Under the pieces are notes generated by a model that was not told the DNA's origin, did no database searches, and worked only from the letters and a program-made list of their open reading frames with translations. The translations under genes and the position numbers were made by a program. From SG8-30 sp964406445 (GTDB lineage Bacteria > Pseudomonadota > Gammaproteobacteria > Steroidobacterales > Steroidobacteraceae), in contig CAYORU010000016.1 of the NCBI GenBank assembly GCA_964406445.1, positions 4,303 through 68,302 of the forward strand: a stretch of DNA of 64,000 nt, written 5' to 3'. Of this stretch, positions 1 to 7,602 are shown in pieces (the first letter of the stretch is position 1; each line of letters begins with the position of its first letter).

Positions 1-54
1 GGGAAGGACGCGGAATCAGGCGCGCCCGGGGCGGCGCCGGGGGGCAGCCAGTGA
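1..54 (+). CDS. mrdA: C-terminal tail of a penicillin-binding protein, probably PBP2 (partial)
   Basis: Only the last 17 codons are in the window. They read as a Gly/Ala/Pro-rich tail ending in GGSQ and stop at a TGA at 52-54. Such disordered tails are common at the end of PBP2 (MrdA), and mrdA normally lies directly upstream of rodA, which starts here with a GTGA overlap at 51-54. The assignment rests on this context; no catalytic motif is visible. It could be the end of another upstream gene. Confidence 0.5.
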   Translation, partial: GKDAESGAPGAAPGGSQ

Positions 55-1187
55 TGCTCGGCGACTTCGGCACCGGCCGGGGGCGGGCGGCGCTCGGCCG
101 CGGCGGCCGGCTGCTGCGGGCCCTGCACCTCGACGGGCCGCTGCTGCTCGGCCTCGGCGCGATCATCGCCTTCGGCCTGCTGGTGCTCTACAGCGCGCTC
201 GGCGGGAACACGGCGCTGTGGCTGCGGCAGGTCGCCGGCGTCGCCATCGCCGTGACGGCGATGGTCGTGATGGCGCAGGTCCCGCCGCGGTTCATCCGCA
301 TGCTGACGCCGCTCGCCTACGCCGGCGGGCTGCTCCTGCTGCTGCTGGTGGCGCTGTTCGGCGACGTCTCGAAAGGCGCGCAGCGCTGGCTGGATCTCGG
401 CGTGGTCCGCTTCCAGCCCTCCGAGATGATGAAGATCGCCGTGCCGCTCATGTGCGCCTGGTACGTCCACGAGCGGCCGCTGCCTCCGTCGCTGCCGCAG
501 GTGGCGGTGGTCGCGCTGATCTTCCTGCTGCCGGCGGCCTTCATCGCCGAGCAGCCCGACCTGGACACGGCGCTGCTGGTCTGCGCCTCCGGCTTCTTCG
601 TGCTGCTGCTCGGCGGTCTCCAGCTGCGCTGGCTCGCCGTCGGCGCGGCGCTCTTGCTCGCCGCCTTGCCGGTGGCCTGGCACCTGCTGCGCGACTACCA
701 GCGGCAGCGGGTGCTCACGCTTCTCGATCCGGAGAGCGATCCGCTCGGCGCCGGCTACCACATCATCCAGTCGCAGATCGCGATCGGCTCGGGCGGCGTG
801 TTCGGCAAGGGCTGGATGAACGGCAGCCAGGCGCAGCTCGAGTTCCTGCCCGAGCGCTCGACCGACTTCATCTTCGCCGTCGCGGGCGAGGAGCTCGGGC
901 TGCTGGGGCAGCTGACGCTGATCGCGCTCTACGTGCTGGTGCTCGGCAGGGCGCTGTTCCTCGCCGCGCAGTGCAACGACACCTTCGGCCGCCTCGTCGG
1001 CGGCAGCATCGCGCTGACGTTCTTCGTCTACGTGTTCGTGAACACCGGCATGGTGGTCGGGCTGCTGCCGGTGATGGGCCTGCCGCTGCCGCTCGTCAGC
1101 TACGGCGGCACGTCGATGGTGACCCTGCTGGCGGGCTTCGGTATCCTCCAGGGCCTGCACTCCCACCGGAAACTGGTGCGCTCATGA
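51..1187 (+). CDS. rodA: Rod shape-determining protein RodA (SEDS peptidoglycan glycosyltransferase)
   Basis: A 378-aa polytopic membrane protein of the SEDS family, which polymerises lipid II glycan strands together with PBP2 during cell elongation. About ten hydrophobic segments are visible. Family hallmarks include KGAQRWLDLG near residue 110, FQPSEMMKIA near 122, the periplasmic-loop region around residues 235-270 (GSGGVFGKGW and FLPERSTDFIF) and a C-terminal PLPLVSYGGTS near residue 345. It starts at GTG 51, or at ATG 54 three bases later, and overlaps the upstream gene. Its stop overlaps the mltB start by ATGA, so it belongs to a tight operon with mltB, rlpA and dacA. Length is normal for RodA. 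Confidence 0.96.
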   Translation: MMLGDFGTGRGRAALGRGGRLLRALHLDGPLLLGLGAIIAFGLLVLYSALGGNTALWLRQVAGVAIAVTAMVVMAQVPPRFIRMLTPLAYAGGLLLLLLVALFGDVSKGAQRWLDLGVVRFQPSEMMKIAVPLMCAWYVHERPLPPSLPQVAVVALIFLLPAAFIAEQPDLDTALLVCASGFFVLLLGGLQLRWLAVGAALLLAALPVAWHLLRDYQRQRVLTLLDPESDPLGAGYHIIQSQIAIGSGGVFGKGWMNGSQAQLEFLPERSTDFIFAVAGEELGLLGQLTLIALYVLVLGRALFLAAQCNDTFGRLVGGSIALTFFVYVFVNTGMVVGLLPVMGLPLPLVSYGGTSMVTLLAGFGILQGLHSHRKLVRS

Positions 1188-2182
1188 AGCCGACGGAACG
1201 ACTTCAGGCGCTGGGCCTCGCGCTGCTGTTCGCCGCGACCCCCGCCGCCGCCTTCGACGCGTCCCGCGAGGACGTCCGCGCCTTCGTCGACGAGATGAAG
1301 CTGAAGCACGGCCTCGACCCCGAGTGGCTCGATGAGGTCGTGGGCCGGGCGACGCGCCAGCAGCGCATCCTCGACCTGATCAGCCGGCCCGCCGAGCGGG
1401 TCAAGCCCTGGCACGAGTACCGCGACCACTTCCTGACCGAGCAGCGGGTCCGCGAGGGCGTGGAGTTCTGGATGCGCCACCGCGACCGCCTCGCGCGACT
1501 CGAGCGCGAGACGGGCGTCGATGCGCGCATCGTGGTCGGCATCATCGGCGTGGAGACCTTCTATGGCCGGATCACCGGCAGCTTCAGCGTGCTCGACGCG
1601 CTCGCCACGCTCGCCTTCGATCATCCGCCGCGCAGCCCCTTCTTCCGCAGCCAGCTGGAGCACTTCCTGCTTCTCTCGCGCGAGGAATCGATCGACCCGT
1701 TCGCCGTCAAGGGCTCCTACGCGGGCGCGATGGGCGCGCCGCAGTTCATGCCCGGCAGCTATCGCGTGTACGCGGTCGACGGCGACGGCGACGGCAGGCG
1801 CGACCTCTGGGGCAGCTGGGACGACGTGCTGGCGAGCGTCGCCAACTATCTCGTCGAGCACGGCTGGCGGGGCGGGGAACCGGTGGTCGTCGCCGCCGAC
1901 CTCGACTACCCGGGCGTCGAGGGCCTGGTCGCCAACCGCCTCGCCCTAGAGAAGACCGTCGGGTCGCTGCGGGCGCTCGGCGTGCGGTTCGAGACGGCCC
2001 TGCCCGACGATGCGCCGGCGATGTTCGTGGACGTGGCCGGCGACGGGGGCCCCGAGCTGCGGGTCGGGTTCGCCAACTTCTACGCCATCACCCGCTACAA
2101 CCGCAGCGTGATGTACGCGCTCGCGGTCAACGACCTCGGTACGAGCATCGCCGCCCGGCTGCCGCCGGGCGACGCGGGTTGA
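1184..2182 (+). CDS. mltB: Lytic murein transglycosylase B
   Basis: A 332-aa exported enzyme that cleaves the MurNAc-GlcNAc bond of peptidoglycan with formation of 1,6-anhydroMurNAc. Residues 1-23 form a Sec signal peptide ending in PAAAF, with no lipobox, so it is probably a soluble periplasmic form. The SLT fold carries the family motif GVETFYG, whose Glu is the catalytic acid. GAMGAPQFMPGSYR, the Asp-rich DGDGDGRRD segment and the C-terminal FYAITRYNRS are typical of MltB. The ATG start overlaps the rodA stop (ATGA), and the stop overlaps the TTG start of rlpA. Membership in the rod-complex operon fits a role in elongation or turnover. Confidence 0.95.
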   Translation: MKPTERLQALGLALLFAATPAAAFDASREDVRAFVDEMKLKHGLDPEWLDEVVGRATRQQRILDLISRPAERVKPWHEYRDHFLTEQRVREGVEFWMRHRDRLARLERETGVDARIVVGIIGVETFYGRITGSFSVLDALATLAFDHPPRSPFFRSQLEHFLLLSREESIDPFAVKGSYAGAMGAPQFMPGSYRVYAVDGDGDGRRDLWGSWDDVLASVANYLVEHGWRGGEPVVVAADLDYPGVEGLVANRLALEKTVGSLRALGVRFETALPDDAPAMFVDVAGDGGPELRVGFANFYAITRYNRSVMYALAVNDLGTSIAARLPPGDAG

Positions 2183-2937
2183 GGGTGGTCCGCGGCGGCA
2201 CCCTCCTGCTGGCGGTCCTGGTCGCGGGCTGCGCTGCCGCTCCGCCGCCGCGACCGCCGCCCGATCCCGCGGCCATCCCCGACGCGGTGCCGAGAGCCGA
2301 GCCGCGCGCCGCGCGCGGCAACCCGCCGTTCTACGAGGTGTTCGGGCGGCGTTACGTCGTGCTCGAAAGCGCCGAGGGTTTCGTCGAGCAGGGCGTCGCC
2401 TCGTGGTACGGCCCCGACTTCCACGGCAAGAGCACGTCCACGGGCGAGCCCTACGACATGTACGCCATGACGGCCGCCCACCCGACGCTGCCGCTGCCCT
2501 GCTACGTGCGGGTCACCAACCTGCAGAACGGCAGCAGCGTCGTGGTGAGGGTCAACGATCGCGGCCCGTTCAAGAAGAACCGCGTCATCGACCTGTCCTA
2601 CGCGGCGGCGCTCCGGCTCGACATGGTCCGCGAGGGCACCGCGATGGTGGAAGTGCGCGTCGTGGGCCCCGGCGCCGCGCCGCCGGCCGCGGCCCCGGCC
2701 GCCGCCGGCTTCTACGCCCAGGCCGGCGCCTTCGGCGAGGAGTCGAATGCGCGTCGCCTCGCCGACCGGCTGGCGGCCGCGGGCCTCGCCGGCGTGGCGA
2801 CCCTGCAGGCGAGCGTCGGTGGCCGTACGCTCCACCGCGTACGGGTCGGCCCGGTCGCGAGCGTCGAGGAATTCGACGCGCTGATCGAGCGGCTGCGCGT
2901 GCTGGGCCTCGCCGACGCGCGCCTCGCGCTCGACTGA
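2179..2937 (+). CDS. rlpA: Septal ring lytic transglycosylase RlpA family lipoprotein
   Basis: A 252-aa lipoprotein. The signal peptide ends in a lipobox, VAGC, near residue 18. A double-psi beta-barrel domain at about residues 70-165 has the family motifs GVASWYGPDFHGKSTSTGE, YAMTAAHPTLPL and VRVNDRGPF. A C-terminal SPOR domain (about 175-250) should bind denuded glycan at the septum. RlpA proteins cleave naked glycan strands in some species. The start is TTG 2179 (TTGA overlap with mltB) or GTG 2185; both leave the signal peptide intact. The fourth gene of the run, dacA, follows after a 94-bp gap that holds a -10-like box. Confidence 0.94.
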   Translation: MRVVRGGTLLLAVLVAGCAAAPPPRPPPDPAAIPDAVPRAEPRAARGNPPFYEVFGRRYVVLESAEGFVEQGVASWYGPDFHGKSTSTGEPYDMYAMTAAHPTLPLPCYVRVTNLQNGSSVVVRVNDRGPFKKNRVIDLSYAAALRLDMVREGTAMVEVRVVGPGAAPPAAAPAAAGFYAQAGAFGEESNARRLADRLAAAGLAGVATLQASVGGRTLHRVRVGPVASVEEFDALIERLRVLGLADARLALD

Positions 2938-2967
2938 GCGCCGCTACACGGCCCGCGCGCCGCGGGC

Positions 2968-2973
2968 TAGAAT
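2968..2973 (+). promoter_or_regulatory. Predicted -10 box upstream of dacA
   Basis: TAGAAT stands out as AT-rich in a strongly GC-rich gap, 59 bases before the dacA start. The same hexamer occurs ahead of usp (17275) and, on the minus strand, lgt and nadA. No good -35 is visible, so this is a tentative call. Confidence 0.4.
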
Positions 2974-3031
2974 TTCGCATCGCGCCGCGGCCCGCGCACC
3001 CGCGTGTCCGCCCCGTCCCTTCACTGGAAGC

Positions 3032-4177
3032 ATGATGCCCAAGATCGTCCGTCGCTTGTCCCTGCCCCTCGCCCTGCTCGCCTCCACGCTCGCGCACGCG
3101 GCGCCCCTGCCGGTGCCGCCGCCGCCCCGGCCCGAGGTGCGCGCCTGGATCCTGATGGACGCGCAGAGCGGCCGCGTCATCACGAGCCACGACGCGGACA
3201 CCGCCCACGAGCCGGCGAGCCTCACCAAGCTTATGACCGGCTACGCGGTCTTCCACGCGATCCGGGACGGCCGGCTGTCTGCCGACACGGAGGTGCCGAT
3301 CAGCGTCCGCGCCTGGCGCGCCGAGGGTTCACGCAGCTTCGTCGACGTCAACACGCGGGTGCCGGTCGAGGTGCTGCTGCAGGGCATGATCGTGCAGTCC
3401 GGCAACGACGCCACGATCGCGCTGGCCGAGGCCGTCGCCGGCAGCGAGGAGACCTTTGCGGACCTCATGAACGAGTACGCGCGGCGGCTCGGCATGAAGA
3501 ACTCGAACTTCGAGAACTCGACCGGCCTGCCGGGGCCGCGCCACCGCGTCTCGGCACGCGACATGGCACTCCTCGGTCGCGCGATCGTGCAGGAGTTTCC
3601 CGGCGAGTACCGGCGCTACTCGCAGCGCCAGTTCACCTGGAACGGCATCACCCAGCAGAACCGCAACGGGCTGCTGGACCGCGACCCGGCCGTGGACGGC
3701 ATGAAGACCGGGCACACCGAGTCGGCCGGCTACTGCCTGGTGAGCTCGGCGCAGCGCGACGGCATGCGCCTCGTGGCCGTGGTCATGGGCGCGCAAAGCG
3801 TCAAGGCGCGCGAGGACGCGAGCCTGGCGCTCCTGAACTACGGCTTCGGCTTCTTCGAGACGCGCCGGCTGGAGCCCAAGGGCGCCGAGCTGGCCAGGCC
3901 GCGGGTGCTCAAGGCGCCCGGCGGGCATGCCGCGCTCGGCATCCGCGAGGAGCTCTACGCGACCGTGCCGCGCGGCCGCGCCCAGGAGATCACGCTCGAC
4001 CTCGAGCTGCAGGAGGGCCTGCGCGCGCCGCTTTCCGCCAGCGAGGCGGTGGGCCGCGTCGTGGCGCGCCTCGACGGCAAGCCGGTCGCGATCCAGACGC
4101 TCTATCCGCTCGCCGACGTGCCGACGGGCGGCTTCTTCCGGCGCCTCTGGGACACGATCGTCGGCTGGTTCAGCTGA
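3032..4177 (+). CDS. dacA: D-alanyl-D-alanine carboxypeptidase (PBP5/6 type)
   Basis: A 381-aa low-molecular-weight penicillin-binding protein that trims the terminal D-Ala from pentapeptide stems. The signal peptide is residues 1-24, cleaved near AHA-A. All three active-site motifs are present: SLTK (serine nucleophile) near residue 61, SGND near 120 and KTGHTESAG near 227. A PBP5_C domain follows, and the C-terminus (FFRRLWDTIVGWFS) is the amphipathic membrane anchor of this family. Two tandem ATGs occur at 3032 and 3035; the GGAAG just upstream is better spaced for the second. It ends directly before dat (TGA then GTG with no gap), suggesting coupled translation. Confidence 0.96.
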   Translation: MMPKIVRRLSLPLALLASTLAHAAPLPVPPPPRPEVRAWILMDAQSGRVITSHDADTAHEPASLTKLMTGYAVFHAIRDGRLSADTEVPISVRAWRAEGSRSFVDVNTRVPVEVLLQGMIVQSGNDATIALAEAVAGSEETFADLMNEYARRLGMKNSNFENSTGLPGPRHRVSARDMALLGRAIVQEFPGEYRRYSQRQFTWNGITQQNRNGLLDRDPAVDGMKTGHTESAGYCLVSSAQRDGMRLVAVVMGAQSVKAREDASLALLNYGFGFFETRRLEPKGAELARPRVLKAPGGHAALGIREELYATVPRGRAQEITLDLELQEGLRAPLSASEAVGRVVARLDGKPVAIQTLYPLADVPTGGFFRRLWDTIVGWFS

Positions 4178-5047
4178 GTGGCGGCGCCGGCGGGCATCGC
4201 CTGGCTCGACGGCCGCTTCCTGCCGCTCGCCGAGGCGCGGATCTCGCCGCTCGACCGAGGCTTTCTCTTCGGTGACGCCGTCTACGAGGTGCTGCCCGTG
4301 TACGGCGGGCGCGTGTTCCTGCTCGGGCCGCACCTCGCGCGGCTCGAGCGCAGCCTTGCGGCCCTCGGCATCCAGAATCCCTTCGATCCGGAGGGCTGGC
4401 AACGCCTGATCGGGGGGCTCATCGCGAAGAACGGGGGCGGCGACCTGCTCCTGTACCTGCAGGTGTCGCGCGGCATGGAGCCCGAGCGATCGCACGTGCC
4501 GCGCGGCTCGACGCCGACGGTGTTCGCGTTCGCGAGCGCCACGCCGCCACCACCCTTTGCGCCGCCGCCGGGCATCGCGGCGGTGACGGCCGAGGACACG
4601 CGCTGGGCGCGCTGCGACATCAAGTCGACCGCGCTGCTCGCGAACGTGCTGCACAAGTGGCGGGCTGCCGAGGCAGGCGCCGTCGAGGCGCTGCTCCTGC
4701 GCGACGGCCAGCTGACCGAAGGGGCCTCCAGCAGCGTGCATGCGGTCGTGGACGACGCGCTGCTCACTCCGCCGCTGTCGGACGCGCTGCTGCCCGGCAC
4801 CACGCGCGAGCTGCTGCTCGAGCTCGCGCGCCGCTCTGGCCTCGAGAGCCGGATCGAGCCGATCAGCGAAGCGCAGCTGCGCTCGGCATCGGAAATCATG
4901 GTCGCTTCGGCCGGCGGCGGCGTGCGCGCCGTCACCGCCCTCGACGGCCGGCCCGTCGGCAGCGGCCAGCCGGGGCCGGCATTCCTGAGGCTCTTCGCCG
5001 CACTGGTCGCCGCGCGCGCCGAGTTCTCCACGGAGCTTCCGCCATGA
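4178..5047 (+). CDS. dat: D-amino acid (D-alanine) aminotransferase, class IV PLP fold
   Basis: A 289-aa class IV aminotransferase, the fold shared by BCAT, ADC lyase and D-alanine transaminase. The N-terminal DRGFLFGDAVYEVLPVYGG, the DIKS segment supplying the PLP lysine (CDIKSTALLANVLHKW) and EGASSSVHAV with the conserved Glu match D-amino acid transaminases. It would supply D-Ala or D-Glu for peptidoglycan, in keeping with dacA directly upstream, an arrangement common in gammaproteobacteria. The GTG start directly abuts the dacA stop. An aminodeoxychorismate lyase or branched-chain activity cannot be excluded from the fold alone. Confidence 0.88.
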   Translation: MAAPAGIAWLDGRFLPLAEARISPLDRGFLFGDAVYEVLPVYGGRVFLLGPHLARLERSLAALGIQNPFDPEGWQRLIGGLIAKNGGGDLLLYLQVSRGMEPERSHVPRGSTPTVFAFASATPPPPFAPPPGIAAVTAEDTRWARCDIKSTALLANVLHKWRAAEAGAVEALLLRDGQLTEGASSSVHAVVDDALLTPPLSDALLPGTTRELLLELARRSGLESRIEPISEAQLRSASEIMVASAGGGVRAVTALDGRPVGSGQPGPAFLRLFAALVAARAEFSTELPP

Positions 5048-5310
5048 GCGGCGGCGACGAGCTGTTCCAGTTCCCCTGCGACTTCCCGATCAAGGTGATG
5101 GGCCGCGAGGGCGAGTCGTTCCGCTCGCTGACGCTCGCGATCGTCGAGCGACACGCCGGGCCGCTCTCGCCCGGTCAGATCACCGAGCGGCCGAGCGCGA
5201 AGGGCAACTTCGTCTCGATGACCTACACCATCCGCGCCGAGAGCCGCGCGCAGCTGGATGCGATCTACCAGGACCTGACCGCGAGCGGGGTGGTGCTGGT
5301 GGCGCTTTGA
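5044..5310 (+). CDS. ybeD: YbeD/DUF493 family protein
   Basis: An 88-aa cytoplasmic protein of the DUF493 (YbeD) family, an ACT-like alpha/beta fold. Recognisable parts are FQFPCDFPIKVMGR near the start, KGNFVSMTYTIRAESRAQLDAIY and the C-terminal VVLVAL. Its molecular role is unsettled. The gene classically sits between dacA and lipB in gammaproteobacteria, and here it occupies that position. It starts by ATGA overlap with dat. Its TGA lies within the left arm of an inverted repeat (5309-5418) that separates it from the convergent lipB. Confidence 0.92.
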   Translation: MSGGDELFQFPCDFPIKVMGREGESFRSLTLAIVERHAGPLSPGQITERPSAKGNFVSMTYTIRAESRAQLDAIYQDLTASGVVLVAL

Positions 5311-5418
5311 GGAAGTGACCGGTGATCGGTGATCGGTGACCGGCCGAACCGGGCCGCGCCGATTGGTGAAGGGTCCGGCTGGTCACTGGTCACCGGTCAC
5401 TGATCACCGGACTTCCTC
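5309..5418. repeat. Imperfect inverted repeat spanning the ybeD and lipB stop codons
   Basis: The outer arms GAGGAAGT (5309-5316) and ACTTCCTC (5411-5418) are perfect complements. Inside them, both arms are built from repeated octamer-like units of the form GGTGATC/GGTGACC. A long stem-loop would act between two convergent genes and could be a bidirectional terminator. The right arm also encodes the last residues of LipB (GSPVISDR), so the repeat has replaced or extended that end of the gene. Confidence 0.7.
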
Positions 5419-6061
5419 TCATTCCCAGCGTCCGCGCCAGCCTCGGCGCCAATCGCGCCGCAACGTCCCGCAGCCCCAGCGTCACCCCCAGATCCGCGAG
5501 CCGCGTCACCTCGAGGCCCGCGTAGCCGCAGGGGTTGATCCGCGAGAACGGTTCGAGGTCGCCGTTCACGTTGAGCGCAAGCCCGTGGTAGCTGCCGCCG
5601 CGGCGCACGCGCAGGCCGATGCTCGCGAGCTTGCGCCCGCCGACGTAGACGCCGGGCGCGTCGCGCCGGCCGGCGGCCTCGATGCCGTGCTCGGCACAGA
5701 GTCCGATGACCGCCTGCTCGAGCGCGACCACCAGCTCGCGCACGCCGAGCTTCAGGCGGCGCAGGTCGAGGAGCGGATAGACGACGAGCTGGCCGGGGCC
5801 GTGGTAGGTCACCTGCCCGCCGCGGTCGATCTGCACCACCGGGATGTCGCCCGCGGCCAGCACGTGCTCGGCCTTGCCGGCCATGCCCTGGGTGAAGACC
5901 GGCGGGTGCTCGAGGAACCAGACCTCGTCAGGTGTCTCCTCGCCGCGCGCGTCGGTGAAACGTTGCATCGCCCGCCAGGTGGGCTCGTACTCCACCCGCC
6001 CGAGCCAGCGGAAGGAGGGGACATTCCCTTCGAGTTTGTCGATGGCGGACACAGGGGACAT
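5390..6061 (-). CDS. lipB: Lipoyl(octanoyl) transferase LipB
   Basis: Transfers octanoate from acyl carrier protein to lipoyl domains, the first step of de novo lipoate synthesis. The core (about residues 17-215) has LEHPPVFTQG, the motif RGGQVTYHGPGQLVVYPL with the conserved His, GVYVGGRKLASIGLRV with the catalytic Lys, and SYHGLALNVN. The catalytic Cys is in INPCGYAGLEVT. The first about 15 residues are encoded inside a repeat, so the start is uncertain: ATG 6061 and GTG 6052 are both in frame, and the open frame continues to 6121. The last eight residues come from another repeat. It is probably the last gene of the amgK-murU-lipA-osmC-lipB run. Confidence 0.93.
   Translation of the reverse strand: MSPVSAIDKLEGNVPSFRWLGRVEYEPTWRAMQRFTDARGEETPDEVWFLEHPPVFTQGMAGKAEHVLAAGDIPVVQIDRGGQVTYHGPGQLVVYPLLDLRRLKLGVRELVVALEQAVIGLCAEHGIEAAGRRDAPGVYVGGRKLASIGLRVRRGGSYHGLALNVNGDLEPFSRINPCGYAGLEVTRLADLGVTLGLRDVAARLAPRLARTLGMRGSPVISDR
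6017..6041 (-). repeat. GGGGACATTCCC dyad repeat, copy 1 (inside the lipB frame)
   Basis: A 25-bp unit beginning GGGGACATTCCC and ending in GAGTTTGTCG. It is repeated in direct orientation 37 bp away at 6054-6078 and in inverted orientation at 6116-6140. A close relative flanks the assembly gap near 44.6 kb. The core GGGACATTCCC is itself a dyad. Copy 1 is translated as part of the LipB N-terminus. Confidence 0.85.
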
Positions 6062-6078
6062 TCCCTTCGAGTTTGTCG
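6054..6078 (-). repeat. GGGGACATTCCC dyad repeat, copy 2
   Basis: Identical to copy 1 over 25 bp. The complement of its ATT-containing core supplies the in-frame ATG at 6061 that may start lipB. This unit, not the ancestral leader, may therefore provide the current initiation codon. Confidence 0.85.
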
Positions 6079-6115
6079 TTCGAGGCTGAGCTGTAGCCCA
6101 AATTCCGTGCTGCAA

Positions 6116-6140
6116 CGACAAACTCGAAGGGAATGTCCCC
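6116..6140 (+). repeat. GGGGACATTCCC dyad repeat, inverted copy 3
   Basis: Exact reverse complement of copies 1 and 2, ending 5 bp before the osmC stop. Together with copy 2 it can form a 25-bp stem with a 37-nt loop in the osmC-lipB spacer. Paired inverted units of this kind resemble REP/BIME elements mobilised by REP-associated transposases. Confidence 0.85.
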
Positions 6141-6145
6141 CTGCG

Positions 6146-6571
6146 TCAGGCGATCTCGAAGTCGAGGTGGCGCTCGGCGCTGAGCGAGTTGGAGATCAGG
6201 CAGACCTTCTCGGCCTTCTCGAGCAGCATTTTCGCGCGGGCCGGGTCGGCGCCCGGCGCGATGAGCCTCGCGCGGGTGTGGAAGCGGGTGAAGCGGCTCA
6301 CGCCGTCCACCCGCTCGAGCTTGCCTTCCACCTCGGCCGAAAGGCTCTCCCACTTGAACTTGGAGGCGGCCGCGACGGCGCGGAAGCTCAGCACGAAGCA
6401 GTCGGCGATCGCGGCGGTGAGCAGCGTCTCGGGCGACCAGTAGCCGGGCGGGCCGTCGAACTCGGGCGGCGGCATCGAGGCGAGGTCCGGAAGGCCCTGC
6501 CCGGACAGCGTCACCTCGCCCTCCGCCGCGCAGCGGACGCCGACCTTGTAGACATGGGGAAACGGATGCAT
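6146..6571 (-). CDS. OsmC/Ohr family peroxiredoxin-like protein
   Basis: A 141-aa OsmC-family protein, thiol peroxidases that reduce organic hydroperoxides. The two conserved cysteines are visible: IADCFVLSFRA near residue 70 and EKVCLISNSL near 122. The region GPPGYWSPETLLTAA is typical of the family. The start at ATG 6571 is preceded by a GGGAGA ribosome-binding site; longer in-frame extensions would overlap lipA. It sits between lipA (24-bp gap) and lipB. The position may be meaningful, because some Ohr/OsmC enzymes are reduced by lipoylated proteins. It is closer to the YhfA/OsmC-like branch than to classical Ohr, but this cannot be settled by eye. Confidence 0.9.
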   Translation of the reverse strand: MHPFPHVYKVGVRCAAEGEVTLSGQGLPDLASMPPPEFDGPPGYWSPETLLTAAIADCFVLSFRAVAAASKFKWESLSAEVEGKLERVDGVSRFTRFHTRARLIAPGADPARAKMLLEKAEKVCLISNSLSAERHLDFEIA

Positions 6572-6594
6572 CGTGAATCTCTCCCAGGCGGCGA

Positions 6595-7602
6595 TCAGGC
6601 GCGCGCGGCGCCGTCCAGCCCGCAGTTGTTGCGCTCGAGCGCGCGCTCGGCGCGGTAGCTCGAGCGGACCATCGGCCCGGAGACGCACTCGAGGAAGCCA
6701 CGCGCGAGCGCCTGCTCGCGGTAGCCCTCGAACTCCTCGGGCGTGACGTAGCGCTGCACCGGCAGGTGGTTCGCGGTCGGCCGCAGATACTGGCCGAGGG
6801 TCAGGATGTCCACCCCCACCGCGCGCATGTCGTCCATCGCCGCGCGGATCTCGTCGCCGTTCTCGCCGAGGCCGAGCATGAGGCTCGTCTTGGTGAGCAC
6901 GCCGGGCCGGTGACGCTTGGCGTGCGCGAGCACGTCGAGCGTCTGGCGGTAGCCGGCGCGCGGGTCGCGCACCGGGTGCGTGAGGCGCTCGACCGTCTCG
7001 ACGTTCTGCGCGAAGACCTCAAGGCCCGAGTCCACGACCGTCTCCACGTCGGCCAGCACGCCCTGGAAATCCGGCGTCAGCGCCTCGACGGCCGTCTCCG
7101 GGCTCGCGGCCTTGATGGCGCGCACCGTGGCGGCGAAGTGCGCGGCGCCGCCGTCCGGCAGGTCGTCGCGGTTCACCGAGGTCAGCACCACGTACTTCAA
7201 GCCCATCAGCACGACGGTGCGCGCGGCGTTCTCGGGCTCCTCGGCGTCGAGCCAGCCGCGCGGGTTGCCGGTGTCCACCGAGCAGAAGCGGCAGGCCCGC
7301 GTGCACACCGCGCCCATCAGCATCAGCGTCGCCGTGCCGGCGTTCCAGCACTCGCCGATGTTCGGGCACTTGGCCTCCTCGCAGACCGTGCTCAGGCGAT
7401 GCTCGCGCACCACGCCGCGCACGGCCTCGAAGCGCGCGCCCGCCGGCATCGGCGCGCGCAGCCAGCGCGGCTTGCCGCCCGGCACGAAGGGCTCGGCGGC
7501 CGCGCTGCGCTTGACGCCGTCGCGGATCGCGGTGAAGCCCTGCGGCGTCACGTACTTCTCGCCGCTCGAACGGCGGATCGGGATGCCCTTGAACTCGCTC
7601 AT
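6595..7602 (-). CDS. lipA: Lipoyl synthase LipA (radical SAM)
   Basis: A 335-aa enzyme that inserts two sulfurs into protein-bound octanoate. Both iron-sulfur clusters are marked: the auxiliary cluster by CEEAKCPNIGEC and the radical SAM cluster by CTRACRFC (CX3CX2C). YVVLTSVNRDDLPDGGA and the C-terminal RSSYRAE, whose Ser is a cluster ligand, complete the family signature. It starts at ATG 7602, overlapping the murU stop; the in-frame extension to 7629 has no support. lipA is transcribed towards osmC and lipB, so the whole lipoylation pathway is together. Confidence 0.97.
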   Translation of the reverse strand: MSEFKGIPIRRSSGEKYVTPQGFTAIRDGVKRSAAAEPFVPGGKPRWLRAPMPAGARFEAVRGVVREHRLSTVCEEAKCPNIGECWNAGTATLMLMGAVCTRACRFCSVDTGNPRGWLDAEEPENAARTVVLMGLKYVVLTSVNRDDLPDGGAAHFAATVRAIKAASPETAVEALTPDFQGVLADVETVVDSGLEVFAQNVETVERLTHPVRDPRAGYRQTLDVLAHAKRHRPGVLTKTSLMLGLGENGDEIRAAMDDMRAVGVDILTLGQYLRPTANHLPVQRYVTPEEFEGYREQALARGFLECVSGPMVRSSYRAERALERNNCGLDGAARA

